Assembly: GCA_963760285.1 (NCBI GenBank)
Contig: CAVXCI010000003.1
Span: forward strand, 248,001 to 312,000
DNA: 64,000 nucleotides
Direction: 5' to 3'
From: PALSA-278 sp963760285
GTDB taxonomy: Bacteria; Acidobacteriota; Terriglobia; Acidiferrales; UBA7541
How positions within the stretch are numbered: the first letter of the stretch is position 1; each line of letters opens with the position of its first letter. This document shows positions 28,512-36,576 of the stretch, one piece after another. The notes beneath the pieces are model-generated. The model saw only the letters and a program-made list of their open reading frames with translations, was not told where the DNA came from and ran no database searches. The position numbers and the translations under genes were made by a program.

Positions 28512-28871
28512 ATGAACGGAACCTTCCGACCGTTTGAACGACTGGTTGAAATCACCATCCTGGGACGCCCCTTCCTGGTTCCGGAAAGAAGCACGCTGCT
28601 GAGATGTTTTCAATTCATTAGTCCCGACACAATTCCTTACGCGCGGTTCTGCTGGAATCAGGAATGCGATTACTGCGCTGTGAAACTCCAGCTTCCCGAT
28701 GACGACGCCGAGCGGCAAGTGGCCAGCTGCCAGTTCATGGTGAGCGCGGGAATCAACATCACCGCGCTGGCGCCGGAACTGCAAAACTGCCTCCACGCCA
28801 AACTCGGCGAACCCGCGCCTGCGTCCGTCTCCGCGCCGGCTTGTTCCCAGCCCGCGCAAGTGTCATCCTGA
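28512..28871 (+). CDS. [2Fe-2S] ferredoxin-like protein
   Basis: 119 residues from ATG 28512. A plant-type cluster loop is present: FCWNQECDYC gives Cys-x4-Cys-x2-Cys near residue 46, and a fourth Cys follows 17 residues later (VASCQF), shorter than the 29 or so of classical ferredoxins. A beta-grasp start is suggested by VEITILGRPFLVPERSTLL. It probably carries electrons for an unidentified partner. The Ala/Ser/Pro tail contains one extra Cys. The next gene starts four bases after the stop and is likely co-transcribed. Confidence 0.65.
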   Translation: MNGTFRPFERLVEITILGRPFLVPERSTLLRCFQFISPDTIPYARFCWNQECDYCAVKLQLPDDDAERQVASCQFMVSAGINITALAPELQNCLHAKLGEPAPASVSAPACSQPAQVSS

Positions 28872-28875
28872 CGGA

Positions 28876-29451
28876 GTGAATTCTCCGCAAAGAATTTTGC
28901 ACTGCGATTCGTGCGGCATCGCCGCCACGGGAGAGCATCTTCATCGCCGCACGCAGCGGCTGGAACTCGCCACGCGGTTTCGTCCCATACACATTCAGGT
29001 TTTGCTGCTGGCGCTCGCTCCGCCGCTGGCGATGGACGATTTTTTCTACAACGACAATCCCGGCCCAGCGGGACGCAGCGCGGAGGCGAAGCCGTTTACC
29101 GAAGCCGTGCTGGCCGCCGCTGGAGTGCCGCAGGATGTAAAGCGAGGAAAAGACGCGCTGGCGGCATTGCAGCGCGCCGGATGGTTCGTCGGCTATGCCG
29201 TGGAATGTCCGGCGGAAGAATGGCGTGGCGATTCCGCCGCGAGCGATGCCGGCATTCCCGCGCGGTTTGCGCCGTCGCTGATTTTGCGCGTCACGCGGTC
29301 GTACAAGCCGCGATGGATTGTGCCGATCGGTGGCGAAATGAATGTGTTTGTTCCCGCGCTGTCCGCATCCTGCGGCGCGAGTCTTCGATTGGATGACAGC
29401 CACGCTTTTGAACCGGCGCGCCTGGCGGCTGCGGGTTTAGCTCTGCAGTAA
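28876..29451 (+). CDS. Hypothetical protein with an N-terminal CxxC
   Basis: 191 residues from GTG 28876, behind an ACGGA site. The N-terminus has HCDSCG, a possible metal or redox pair, followed by RTQRLELATRFRPIHIQVLLLALAPP, a basic helix and a hydrophobic strand (quoted in part). The middle contains DDFFYND. No family was recognised. It is cytoplasmic by appearance. Four bases separate it from the ferredoxin-like gene, so the two may act together; the ccm operon starts 79 bases later on the same strand. Confidence 0.55.
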   Translation: MNSPQRILHCDSCGIAATGEHLHRRTQRLELATRFRPIHIQVLLLALAPPLAMDDFFYNDNPGPAGRSAEAKPFTEAVLAAAGVPQDVKRGKDALAALQRAGWFVGYAVECPAEEWRGDSAASDAGIPARFAPSLILRVTRSYKPRWIVPIGGEMNVFVPALSASCGASLRLDDSHAFEPARLAAAGLALQ

Positions 29452-29530
29452 GGGTGGCGCGCCAAATGCGCCCGCGGCGCTGTGATAAGATGCGGGGTTA
29501 AGTTTGGGCGGAGATTCGGGGAGCGGTTTG

Positions 29531-30001
29531 ATGAGCACACGCGGCAAATTTGCGCTGGGCGTGGTGATTATTCTGGGGACGCTGGGATGGCTGGGATGGG
29601 TGGGCGTCAGCCAGAGCAAAACCTATTACCACACCATTTCCGAACTGCAAACATTGCACGGCTCCGCGCGGCAGCAGCGGATGCGCGTGAGCGGCAACGT
29701 GAAAGCCGGCTCGATCCAGCACCGGGAAGGACAAATAAACTTTGCGCTGGAAGAGCAGGGCAAAGTACTGAACGTGAGCTACGTGGGGCGCGATCCGCTG
29801 CCGGACACCTTCAAGGACGGCGCGCAGGCGCTGGTGGAAGGCCGGGACATGCCCGACGGGCATTTTCAGGCCGAGCAGGTGCAGGCCAAGTGCGCGTCCA
29901 AATACGCCGCCGCGCCGGGACAGACTTCCACGCAAAACCCCTCCCCGATGGAAGCGCCACCGGCTGAATCCGCGCCGGCTGCCGGCGCTCCCCGGAGTTA
30001 A
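29531..30001 (+). CDS. ccmE: Cytochrome c maturation protein CcmE, Cys-x3-Tyr type
   Basis: ATG 29531 follows GGGGAG at proper spacing; the product is 156 residues. A single N-terminal membrane helix (FALGVVIILGTLGWLGWVG) is followed by a periplasmic OB-fold with MRVSGNVKAGS, INFALEEQGKVLNVSYVG and PDTFKDGAQALVEGR. The heme-binding site aligns as QAKCASKY, where E. coli CcmE has LAKHDENY, so the covalent heme ligand is Cys, not His, the CxxxY variant known from archaea and some anaerobic bacteria. The tail is Pro/Ala-rich. CcmE shuttles heme to CcmF in the periplasm. First gene of the operon; ccmF starts six bases later. Confidence 0.88.
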   Translation: MSTRGKFALGVVIILGTLGWLGWVGVSQSKTYYHTISELQTLHGSARQQRMRVSGNVKAGSIQHREGQINFALEEQGKVLNVSYVGRDPLPDTFKDGAQALVEGRDMPDGHFQAEQVQAKCASKYAAAPGQTSTQNPSPMEAPPAESAPAAGAPRS

Positions 30002-30007
30002 AGACTC

Positions 30008-32041
30008 GTGGATCTTTTTGGCTCCTTTGCGCTGCTGCTCGCGCTGGTGGCCGCGTTCTATGCCGCCGCGGCGGGCACGGCCGGCATCCTCACCCGCAAA
30101 CCTCTCCTGATTCGCAGCGCGCGCAACGCCGGAATGGCTGTGTTCGGGCTGGTGACGCTGGCGGTAGGCGCGCTGGAATACCTCTTCTTCACCAACAATT
30201 TCTCGATGGCCTACGTGGCGGAGCACAGCAGCCGCGACCTGCCCGCGTTTTACAAGTTCGCGTCGCTATGGGCCGGGCAGGAAGGCTCGCTGCTGTTCTG
30301 GAGCTGGCTGCTTTCGATTTATGCCTTTTCCGCGCTGTTCGCCAACCGCCGCAAGCATCCCGAACTGATGCCCTACGTGGGCGTGGTGCTGGCGTGCATC
30401 CAGATATTTTTTCTGACGCTGAATAATTTCGTGGCCAGCCCGTTTGGCGTGATCGCCTCGGCCGATTCCAGCGGGGTGATGCACACGGTGGCGCGCGCGG
30501 ACGGCTCCGGGCTGAATCCGCTGCTGCAGTACTGGGAAATGGTGATTCATCCGCCGATCCTTTATCTGGGCTACACGGGATTTTCCGTGCCGTTTGCGTT
30601 TGCCATGGCGGCGCTGCTGGGGCGCTATCCCGGTGAAAAATGGATTCACATCACGCGGCGCTGGACGATGATTGCCTGGGGATTTCTGGGCGCGGGAGTC
30701 CTGCTGGGCGCGCACTGGGCCTATTCCGTGCTGGGCTGGGGCGGATACTGGGGCTGGGACCCGGTGGAAAATGCGGCGCTGCTGCCGTGGATTACCGGCA
30801 CGGCGTTTTTGCACTCGGTGATGATGCAGGAAAAGCGCGGGATGATGCGGGTGTGGAATATCTGGCTGATTTTCGTCACCTTCCTGCTGAGCATCCTGGG
30901 GACCATGCTGACGCGCTCCGGCGTGGTCAGTTCGGTGCACGCTTTCGCGCAGTCGTCCATCGGGTCATGGTTCGTGGGGTTTCTGATTGTGGCGCTGCTG
31001 TTCTGCATCGGCGCGTACTGGAAAAACCGCGACTATCTGCGCAGCGATAACCAGCTCGATTCCATCGTTTCGCGCGAGTCCAGTTTTCTCTTCAACAATC
31101 TGATTCTGCTGGCGGCGTGCTTCGCGGTGCTGTGGGGGACGCTTTTCCCGGTGATTTCCGAATGGGCCACGGGAAATAAAATCAGCGTGGGACCGCCGTT
31201 CTTCAACCGCGTGAACGTTCCCATCGGGCTGTTCCTGCTGTTGCTGACCGGCGTGGGGCCGCTGCTGGCGTGGCGGAAAACGTCACTGGACAGCTTGCGG
31301 CGGAATTTTACCTGGCCGGCGCTGGGCGGACTGGCGGCCGGCGCGATTGCTGCGATATTTGGCTTCCGGAATATTTACTCGGGAATGTGCCTGGTGCTGG
31401 GCGTGTTCGTGGCGCTGACGGTGATTTCGGAGTTTTATCGTGGCGCGCGCGTGATCCGCGAAAAGTCCGGGATGAATCTGCTGACGGCGGCGGGGCAGTT
31501 GACCATGCGCAACACGCGGCGCTACGGCGGATACATTATCCACTTCGGGATGGTGATGATTTTCATCGGCGTGGCCGGACAGCCGTTCAATCGCGACGTG
31601 CAAAAGGACATGCCGCCGGGAACGCAGATGACCATCGGGCCGTACACGCTGATCTGCCAGAATTTCGATTCGGTGAAAGGGTCAACCTACCAGGCTGACC
31701 GCGCGACGATTGAAGTGATGCGCGACGGGCGGCAGCAGATGATTCTCTACCCGGAGCGGCGGTTTTATACCGCCAGCCAGGTGACCGGAACGATTGTGGC
31801 CATCAACAGCACGCCGTTGCGGGACCTCTACGTTGTTTTCGCCGGGCGCAGTCCGGAAACCAACCAGCCGGTGATTCACGCCTACCTGAATCCGTTGGTG
31901 AAGTGGATATGGTTCGGAGGAATTGTGGTGGCGCTAGGGACGCTGCTGTCGCTGTTTTCGAACCGGCAACCGGCGCTGGCCATGCGCGCCGTTCCTGTCA
32001 AAGTGGGATTTTCGCCGCAAGGAGCAGAGGCGCATGACTGA
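30008..32041 (+). CDS. ccmF: Cytochrome c heme lyase subunit CcmF
   Basis: 677 residues, start GTG 30008. A polytopic membrane protein with roughly 15 segments. The tryptophan-rich heme-handling WWD motif reads GWGGYWGWDPVENAALLPW, and conserved His-containing loops are present (LWAGQEGSLLFWSW, YIIHFGMVMIFIG). CcmF attaches heme from CcmE to apocytochrome with CcmH. The stop overlaps the ccmH start by eight bases. Its length is typical. Confidence 0.93.
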   Translation: MDLFGSFALLLALVAAFYAAAAGTAGILTRKPLLIRSARNAGMAVFGLVTLAVGALEYLFFTNNFSMAYVAEHSSRDLPAFYKFASLWAGQEGSLLFWSWLLSIYAFSALFANRRKHPELMPYVGVVLACIQIFFLTLNNFVASPFGVIASADSSGVMHTVARADGSGLNPLLQYWEMVIHPPILYLGYTGFSVPFAFAMAALLGRYPGEKWIHITRRWTMIAWGFLGAGVLLGAHWAYSVLGWGGYWGWDPVENAALLPWITGTAFLHSVMMQEKRGMMRVWNIWLIFVTFLLSILGTMLTRSGVVSSVHAFAQSSIGSWFVGFLIVALLFCIGAYWKNRDYLRSDNQLDSIVSRESSFLFNNLILLAACFAVLWGTLFPVISEWATGNKISVGPPFFNRVNVPIGLFLLLLTGVGPLLAWRKTSLDSLRRNFTWPALGGLAAGAIAAIFGFRNIYSGMCLVLGVFVALTVISEFYRGARVIREKSGMNLLTAAGQLTMRNTRRYGGYIIHFGMVMIFIGVAGQPFNRDVQKDMPPGTQMTIGPYTLICQNFDSVKGSTYQADRATIEVMRDGRQQMILYPERRFYTASQVTGTIVAINSTPLRDLYVVFAGRSPETNQPVIHAYLNPLVKWIWFGGIVVALGTLLSLFSNRQPALAMRAVPVKVGFSPQGAEAHD

Positions 32042-32540
32042 TCCCATGCGCAACGGGCAACAGGACAGCGTGAGCCGGCGCAAGGTGCGGCACAGCGCAG
32101 CGGTTCTGTTTGCGGCGCTGGCGCTGTGCGCGGTGATGAACGCGCAGCAGACCGATCGCGCCAAACAGATCGGGAAGCGGCTGATGTGCGTCTGCGGATG
32201 CAATCAGGTGCTGACGGAGTGCAACCACATAGGATGCACATACTCGCACGGCATGCTGCAGGAAGTGGACGAGCGCGTGGCCAAAGGCGAATCGGACGAC
32301 CTGACGCTGCAATCGTTCGTGCAGGAGTACGGGGCGACGGTGTTGCTGCTGCCCGCGGCGAAGGGATTCAACCGCTGGATGTGGATTATGCCCATCGTTC
32401 TGCCGCTGCTGGGATTGATTCTGGCGTGGCAGGCCATTGCGCGCTGGCGGCGCCGCGGGGCAGTGTCGGCGGGAACGCCCATTTCCCCGGAGATGCTGGC
32501 GCGGGCGGAACGCGAATCGCATGCCGGCGGGGACATCTGA
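32034..32540 (+). CDS. ccmH: CcmH-type apocytochrome thiol protein with unusual Cys-rich motif
   Basis: 168 residues. A signal or anchor helix at about 20-40 precedes a short periplasmic domain and a second membrane helix near 122-140. Instead of the usual LRCxxCQ, the motif reads LMCVCGCNQ followed by TECNHIGC, giving five Cys in 18 residues. Downstream GMLQEVDERVAKGESDD is the normal CcmH helix. The protein should reduce or hold apocytochrome CxxCH thiols. It overlaps ccmF and is followed within six bases by the ccmI-like gene. Confidence 0.85.
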   Translation: MTDPMRNGQQDSVSRRKVRHSAAVLFAALALCAVMNAQQTDRAKQIGKRLMCVCGCNQVLTECNHIGCTYSHGMLQEVDERVAKGESDDLTLQSFVQEYGATVLLLPAAKGFNRWMWIMPIVLPLLGLILAWQAIARWRRRGAVSAGTPISPEMLARAERESHAGGDI

Positions 32541-32545
32541 CGGCC

Positions 32546-32866
32546 ATGTGGCCGGGAATCGCCTGCGCGCTGCTGGTTTTCGGCACGCTGTTTTTCATTT
32601 TTCACGTTTCGGCGGACGCATCCGACGACGCGCCGCACCGCTCCAAGCTGGATGAATTGCTGGACCGCCGCGACGCGGTGTACGAGAATCTCCGCGATTT
32701 GCGATTTGAATACCGTGCCGAAAAATTTTCGGAGAAGGATTTCGAAGAGATGAAGCATTCGCTGGAAACCGAAGCGGCAAGGCTGCTGGGGGAAATGGAT
32801 TCGCTCACCGGCGGCACGCCAACGCCGGCCACGCGGCAAGCCGCGGCGGAAAGGACAGCGCGTTGA
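32546..32866 (+). CDS. Short CcmI-like protein
   Basis: 106 residues from ATG 32546, six bases after ccmH. One membrane helix (IACALLVFGTLFFIFHV) is followed by a coiled region (LDELLDRRDAVYENLRDLRFEYRAEKFS, quoted in part, then EKDFEEMKHSLETEAARLL). This matches the N-terminal membrane and leucine-rich part of CcmI, in which a loop x-L-x-F-E-Y/H-x-x-G-K-x-S-x-x-D-Y/F-E follows the helix; the TPR half of proteobacterial CcmI is absent. It probably supports apocytochrome handling with CcmF and CcmH. Its stop overlaps the next start. Confidence 0.65.
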   Translation: MWPGIACALLVFGTLFFIFHVSADASDDAPHRSKLDELLDRRDAVYENLRDLRFEYRAEKFSEKDFEEMKHSLETEAARLLGEMDSLTGGTPTPATRQAAAERTAR

Positions 32867-34206
32867 TGGCCGGTTATTTTTCAGGTTATTTGCGTGACAG
32901 AATTGCGCCCGCGCTCAGGCTTTGCGCGGCGATTGTGATTGGGTGCGCGCTATTGCTGGCCGCTGGACCGCAAGCGCTGGCGGGGTCGGTGGACGGCACG
33001 GTGACCAACGGCACCACCGGAAAAATCGCGGCGGGCGTGGACGTAATTCTGATTGCCCTGCAGGGCGGAATGCAGCCGGTAGCCAATACCAAGACCGACG
33101 CGCAGGGCCGCTTTCACTTTGACAATCCGCAACTGGGCACGGCGCCCATGCTGATTCGCGTGGCGTATAAGGGCGTGAACTATCATCAGCCCGCGGCTCC
33201 GGGGATGAATACCGTCCACGTGGATATTTACGAGCCGACGAACGATCCCAAGGCGTTTTCCGTGGCGTCGCGCTTCATCGTTTTCCAGCCCAAGGATTCG
33301 TCGCTGCTGGTGGGCGAAGAGTACAACATCGAAAACAAGACGCAGCCGCCGGTGGCCTATTCCAATCAGGGCGGGACGTTTCAGTTCACGCTGCCGCAGG
33401 GAGCCGATTTGCAGCAGGTGTCCGCGGTGGGACCGGGTGGAATGCCCGTGGAGCAGGGAACCATTGACCGCGGCAAAGGCGTGGAGGCGATAGATTTTCC
33501 GTTTCGTCCCGGAGAAAACGGCGTGAGGATTTCCTATCAGCTGGCATATCCGGGAAATCAGACCGTGGTGCATACGGTGTCGCCTTATCCGGCGCAGCGC
33601 GTGTTGATTGTGGTCCCGCCAACGATGCAGGTGATCAGCGCGGGATTCAACCCGTCCGGCACGGAGCAGGGTTTCAACGTCTATTCCCGCGACGACGTAG
33701 CGGCCAATACGCCGTTGCAAATTTCCGTGTCCGGAACAGCGCCGCCACCGACGGCGGATACTGGACAGCAGTCCGGCGGGGATGCTCCCGCCCAGCCCGC
33801 CGCGGACCAGACATCCACAATTATTCCCAGCCGCATGGATAACGTGAAATGGATCGCGGTGGTGGGACTGGTGGCCATATTTGCGGTGGGCGGAGCGCTG
33901 CTGTGGCGGCGTCCGCAGACCACGATTGCGGGAGCGGAGGCGCAGCCTGCCGCCAGTATTCCGTCGCGCGCGACATCAGCCGCGCCAGCGAGGGCTTACG
34001 CGAGCGCCGTGACGAGTTCAGCCGACGCCGGAGTTGCGGGCATCATGCAACAAGCGGAGCGCGCCGCGCAGGGAAGCCTGGATGAAATTCGCGACCGCCT
34101 GTTCCGGCTGGAACTGCGTCATCAGGCGGGAACAATTTCGGACGAAGAGTATTCCCGCCAGCGCGCCGAGACGGAAGAGTCGCTGCAAGACCTGCTGCGA
34201 GGCTGA
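32866..34206 (+). CDS. Exported membrane protein with carboxypeptidase-regulatory-like domain
   Basis: 446 residues from ATG 32866 (TTG 32863 is an alternative). A signal segment (about residues 20-38) is followed by a carboxypeptidase-regulatory-like beta-sandwich (GSVDGTVTNGTTGKIAAGVDV ... DAQGRFHFDNP, in parts). A second beta domain then leads to a membrane helix near residues 327-345 (WIAVVGLVAIFAVGGALLW). The C-terminus (RDRLFRLELRHQAGTISDEEY) resembles the CcmI helix of the preceding gene. Sitting inside a ccm operon between ccmI and ccmA it may be an accessory maturation factor; no function is established. Confidence 0.72.
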   Translation: MAGYFSGYLRDRIAPALRLCAAIVIGCALLLAAGPQALAGSVDGTVTNGTTGKIAAGVDVILIALQGGMQPVANTKTDAQGRFHFDNPQLGTAPMLIRVAYKGVNYHQPAAPGMNTVHVDIYEPTNDPKAFSVASRFIVFQPKDSSLLVGEEYNIENKTQPPVAYSNQGGTFQFTLPQGADLQQVSAVGPGGMPVEQGTIDRGKGVEAIDFPFRPGENGVRISYQLAYPGNQTVVHTVSPYPAQRVLIVVPPTMQVISAGFNPSGTEQGFNVYSRDDVAANTPLQISVSGTAPPPTADTGQQSGGDAPAQPAADQTSTIIPSRMDNVKWIAVVGLVAIFAVGGALLWRRPQTTIAGAEAQPAASIPSRATSAAPARAYASAVTSSADAGVAGIMQQAERAAQGSLDEIRDRLFRLELRHQAGTISDEEYSRQRAETEESLQDLLRG

Positions 34207-34214
34207 GCGCGCCA

Positions 34215-34928
34215 TTGCCTCCCGCCGGCGCGCATGTTCCGCTTGGAATTGTTTTTGACCGCGCCGATAAGCGCTATGGGAATCTGTTCGCGCTGAGGCA
34301 GTTTTCCGCGGAGATAGCTCCCGGCGAATTTGTGGCTCTGCTGGGTCCCAACGGCGCGGGAAAAACCACGCTGCTGCGGATGGCGGCGCTGCTCTCCAAA
34401 CCATCCTCGGGCGAGATGCGATTTACGGGCGCTGGGGGCAGCACTGAAGAGATCAAGCAACGCATCGGCATGGTGGCGCACAGCACGTTCCTCTACGACG
34501 ACCTCACCGCGCGGGAAAATCTGGAATTCTTCGGCAGACTCTATTCCGTGAAAGGACTGGCCGCGCGGGTTTCCTCCTCGCTGGAATCGGCGGGACTGGC
34601 GGAGCGGTCGTCGAGCCTGGTGCGGACTTTTTCGCGGGGAATGAAGCAGCGGCTGAGCATTGCGCGGGCGCTGCTGGCGTCGCCGTCGCTGTTGCTGCTG
34701 GACGAACCGTCCACGGGACTGGATCGCGCGGGAGTGGCGTGGCTGGCGGAAACTTTGTCCAGACTGAAAACCGATGGCTGCACGGCGCTGATGAGCACGC
34801 ACGTGCGTGGAGAATTTCTTGGGTTGGTGACACGGGCGCTCAGCCTGGCGAAGGGACGGCTGGAGGAAGATTCGGGGCCGAACGGAAATCCGGCGGCATT
34901 GCTGGCGGCGCGGACGGCGGAGAATTAG
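34215..34928 (+). CDS. ccmA: Heme exporter ATP-binding protein CcmA
   Basis: 237 residues, start TTG 34215. ABC ATPase with Walker A GPNGAGKTT, the family signature SRGMKQRLSIARALL and Walker B LLLLDEPSTGLD. With CcmB it forms the ATPase that releases holo-CcmE from CcmC. It directly abuts ccmB (stop to start with no gap). Membrane-associated on the cytoplasmic face. Confidence 0.92.
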   Translation: MPPAGAHVPLGIVFDRADKRYGNLFALRQFSAEIAPGEFVALLGPNGAGKTTLLRMAALLSKPSSGEMRFTGAGGSTEEIKQRIGMVAHSTFLYDDLTARENLEFFGRLYSVKGLAARVSSSLESAGLAERSSSLVRTFSRGMKQRLSIARALLASPSLLLLDEPSTGLDRAGVAWLAETLSRLKTDGCTALMSTHVRGEFLGLVTRALSLAKGRLEEDSGPNGNPAALLAARTAEN

Positions 34929-35603
34929 ATGAGCGCCGCACGCAATACCGCGACGGTCCTGGCCAAGGAATTGCGGACGGAATTCCGCACTCGCGAATTG
35001 CTGGCCACCACGGTGGTTTTCGCGCTAATCATTATTGTGCTGTTCAGTTTTGCGTTCGAGCCCACGGCGGAGGAGTCGCGGCGCTACGGACCGGGGCTGC
35101 TGTGGATCGCGTTCCTGTTTGCCGGGTCGCTGATGCTGCATCCTTCGTTTGCGCGGGAGCAGGCCAACGAGACGCTGGACGCCATGCGCGCCGCGCCCAT
35201 CAGCGGTTTCTCCATCGTGCTGGGGAAAATGCTGGCGAATTTTATTTTCCTGGCGCTGGCGGAATGCATCCTGGTTCCGGTATTCGCGGTGCTGTACAAC
35301 ATTTCTCTGGCGGGAATAGTGGGACGGCTGGCGGTGGTGCTGGCGCTGGGGACGCTGGGAATTGTGGTGACGGGGACAATGTTTTCGGCAATTTGCGCGC
35401 ACGCGCGAATGCGCGAGCTGCTTCTGCCGCTGCTGCTTCTTCCAATTCTGGTGCCGGTGCTGATTGCCGCGGTGGAGGCGACGTCGGCGCTGCTGGCGGA
35501 CCAGCCCATGCTGGATCGCACCTGGACCACCTTTCTGGCTGGTTTTGACGTGGTGTTTCTGACGGCGTCGTGGCTTCTATGCGATTATTTGATGGAGGAT
35601 TGA
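34929..35603 (+). CDS. ccmB: Heme exporter permease CcmB
   Basis: 224 residues, ATG 34929 immediately after the ccmA stop. Six membrane segments and the conserved N-terminal soluble stretch KELRTEFRTREL typical of CcmB. DAMRAAPISGFSIVLGKML and the long hydrophobic C-terminal half fit the family. Works with CcmA. ccmC follows after 25 bases. Confidence 0.9.
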   Translation: MSAARNTATVLAKELRTEFRTRELLATTVVFALIIIVLFSFAFEPTAEESRRYGPGLLWIAFLFAGSLMLHPSFAREQANETLDAMRAAPISGFSIVLGKMLANFIFLALAECILVPVFAVLYNISLAGIVGRLAVVLALGTLGIVVTGTMFSAICAHARMRELLLPLLLLPILVPVLIAAVEATSALLADQPMLDRTWTTFLAGFDVVFLTASWLLCDYLMED

Positions 35604-35628
35604 GGCGGAGAATGAGGCGCATTAAGGC

Positions 35629-36351
35629 ATGGACTCAATGAAAGCACGCATCGCCAGCACCATCGTGGCCGCCGGGCTGATTTTTTACGCCGGCTACGCG
35701 GCGCTATTCATTGCGCCGGACGAAGCGACGATGCACTCCATCCAGCGAATTTTTTATATGCACGTGCCCAGCTGGGTGGCCATGTTCATCGCGCTGGGGG
35801 TGGTGTTTTGCTCCAACGTGGCTTATCTGTTGACGCGCAAGGCAAAGTGGGATTGCCTGGGCGTGGCGGGCGCGGAAGTGGGAGTGATTTGCTGCACCAT
35901 CGGTCTGGTCACCGGTCCGCTGTGGGCCAAGCCGGTGTGGGGCATCTGGTGGACGTGGGATGCGCGGCTGACGACCACATTCATTTTGTGGCTGCTGTAT
36001 ATCGGATATTTGCTGTTGCGCGGATTGCTGGAGGAGCCGTCGCGCAAGGCCATGCTTTCGGCAATCTTCGGAATTTTCGCGTTCCTGGATGTGCCGCTGG
36101 TGTATCTCTCCAACCGGCTGTGGCGGACGCAACATCCCCAGCCGGTGATTTTTGGCGGACCGAATTCGGGAATGGATCCGGTGATGGGCAAGGTGCTGTT
36201 TCTGTGCATGGTGGCGATTTCCTGGGTGATGGTGATGGCGCTGGTGGACCGTTACCGTCTGGAAATGCTGCGAAATGAGTTTGACGAATTGCGCATGGAA
36301 GCGGAAGCGCGCGGGCTGGAAGCAGAGGAAATTCGCGGGAGCCGTACGTAA
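35629..36351 (+). CDS. ccmC: Heme transfer protein CcmC
   Basis: 240 residues, ATG 35629. Six membrane helices. The heme-handling loop reads GIWWTWDARLTTTFILWLLY (the WWD-type motif with W-T-W-D), flanked by the two conserved His: FYMHVPSWV and WRTQHPQPVIF. CcmC loads heme onto CcmE in the periplasm. The tail after residue 210 is charged (Glu/Arg). A ccmD-sized gene starts eight bases later. Confidence 0.93.
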   Translation: MDSMKARIASTIVAAGLIFYAGYAALFIAPDEATMHSIQRIFYMHVPSWVAMFIALGVVFCSNVAYLLTRKAKWDCLGVAGAEVGVICCTIGLVTGPLWAKPVWGIWWTWDARLTTTFILWLLYIGYLLLRGLLEEPSRKAMLSAIFGIFAFLDVPLVYLSNRLWRTQHPQPVIFGGPNSGMDPVMGKVLFLCMVAISWVMVMALVDRYRLEMLRNEFDELRMEAEARGLEAEEIRGSRT

Positions 36352-36359
36352 AGGAGTCC

Positions 36360-36503
36360 ATGGTGAACGATTTTCGCAATCTATTTATCGCCTGGATGGC
36401 TGTGTGGGCTATATTTTTCCTGTATGAAGTGAGTATCGCGCGGCGCGTCTCGCGGTTGAAGGGCGACATCGCGGAGTTGCGCCAGCAGTTGAGCCGCAAG
36501 TAG
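36360..36503 (+). CDS. ccmD: CcmD-like small membrane protein, 47 residues
   Basis: A short frame, ATG 36360 to TAG 36501-36503, with AAGGAG just upstream. It encodes one N-terminal membrane helix (NLFIAWMAVWAIFFLYEV) followed by a basic and heptad-like tail (ARRVSRLKGDIAELRQQLSRK, quoted in part), the standard CcmD layout: short, one helix, then a charged coil. Placement directly after ccmC supports it. CcmD assists release of holo-CcmE from CcmC. It is too short for many gene finders. The homology is by shape and position, not by diagnostic residues. Confidence 0.75.
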   Translation: MVNDFRNLFIAWMAVWAIFFLYEVSIARRVSRLKGDIAELRQQLSRK

Positions 36504-36576
36504 GGCTGCGTTCACATCGCGCCAGCGGTCCGGCAGGGAGATCGCGGGCGCGGTTAACGCCGGGCGGAGAATCGTT

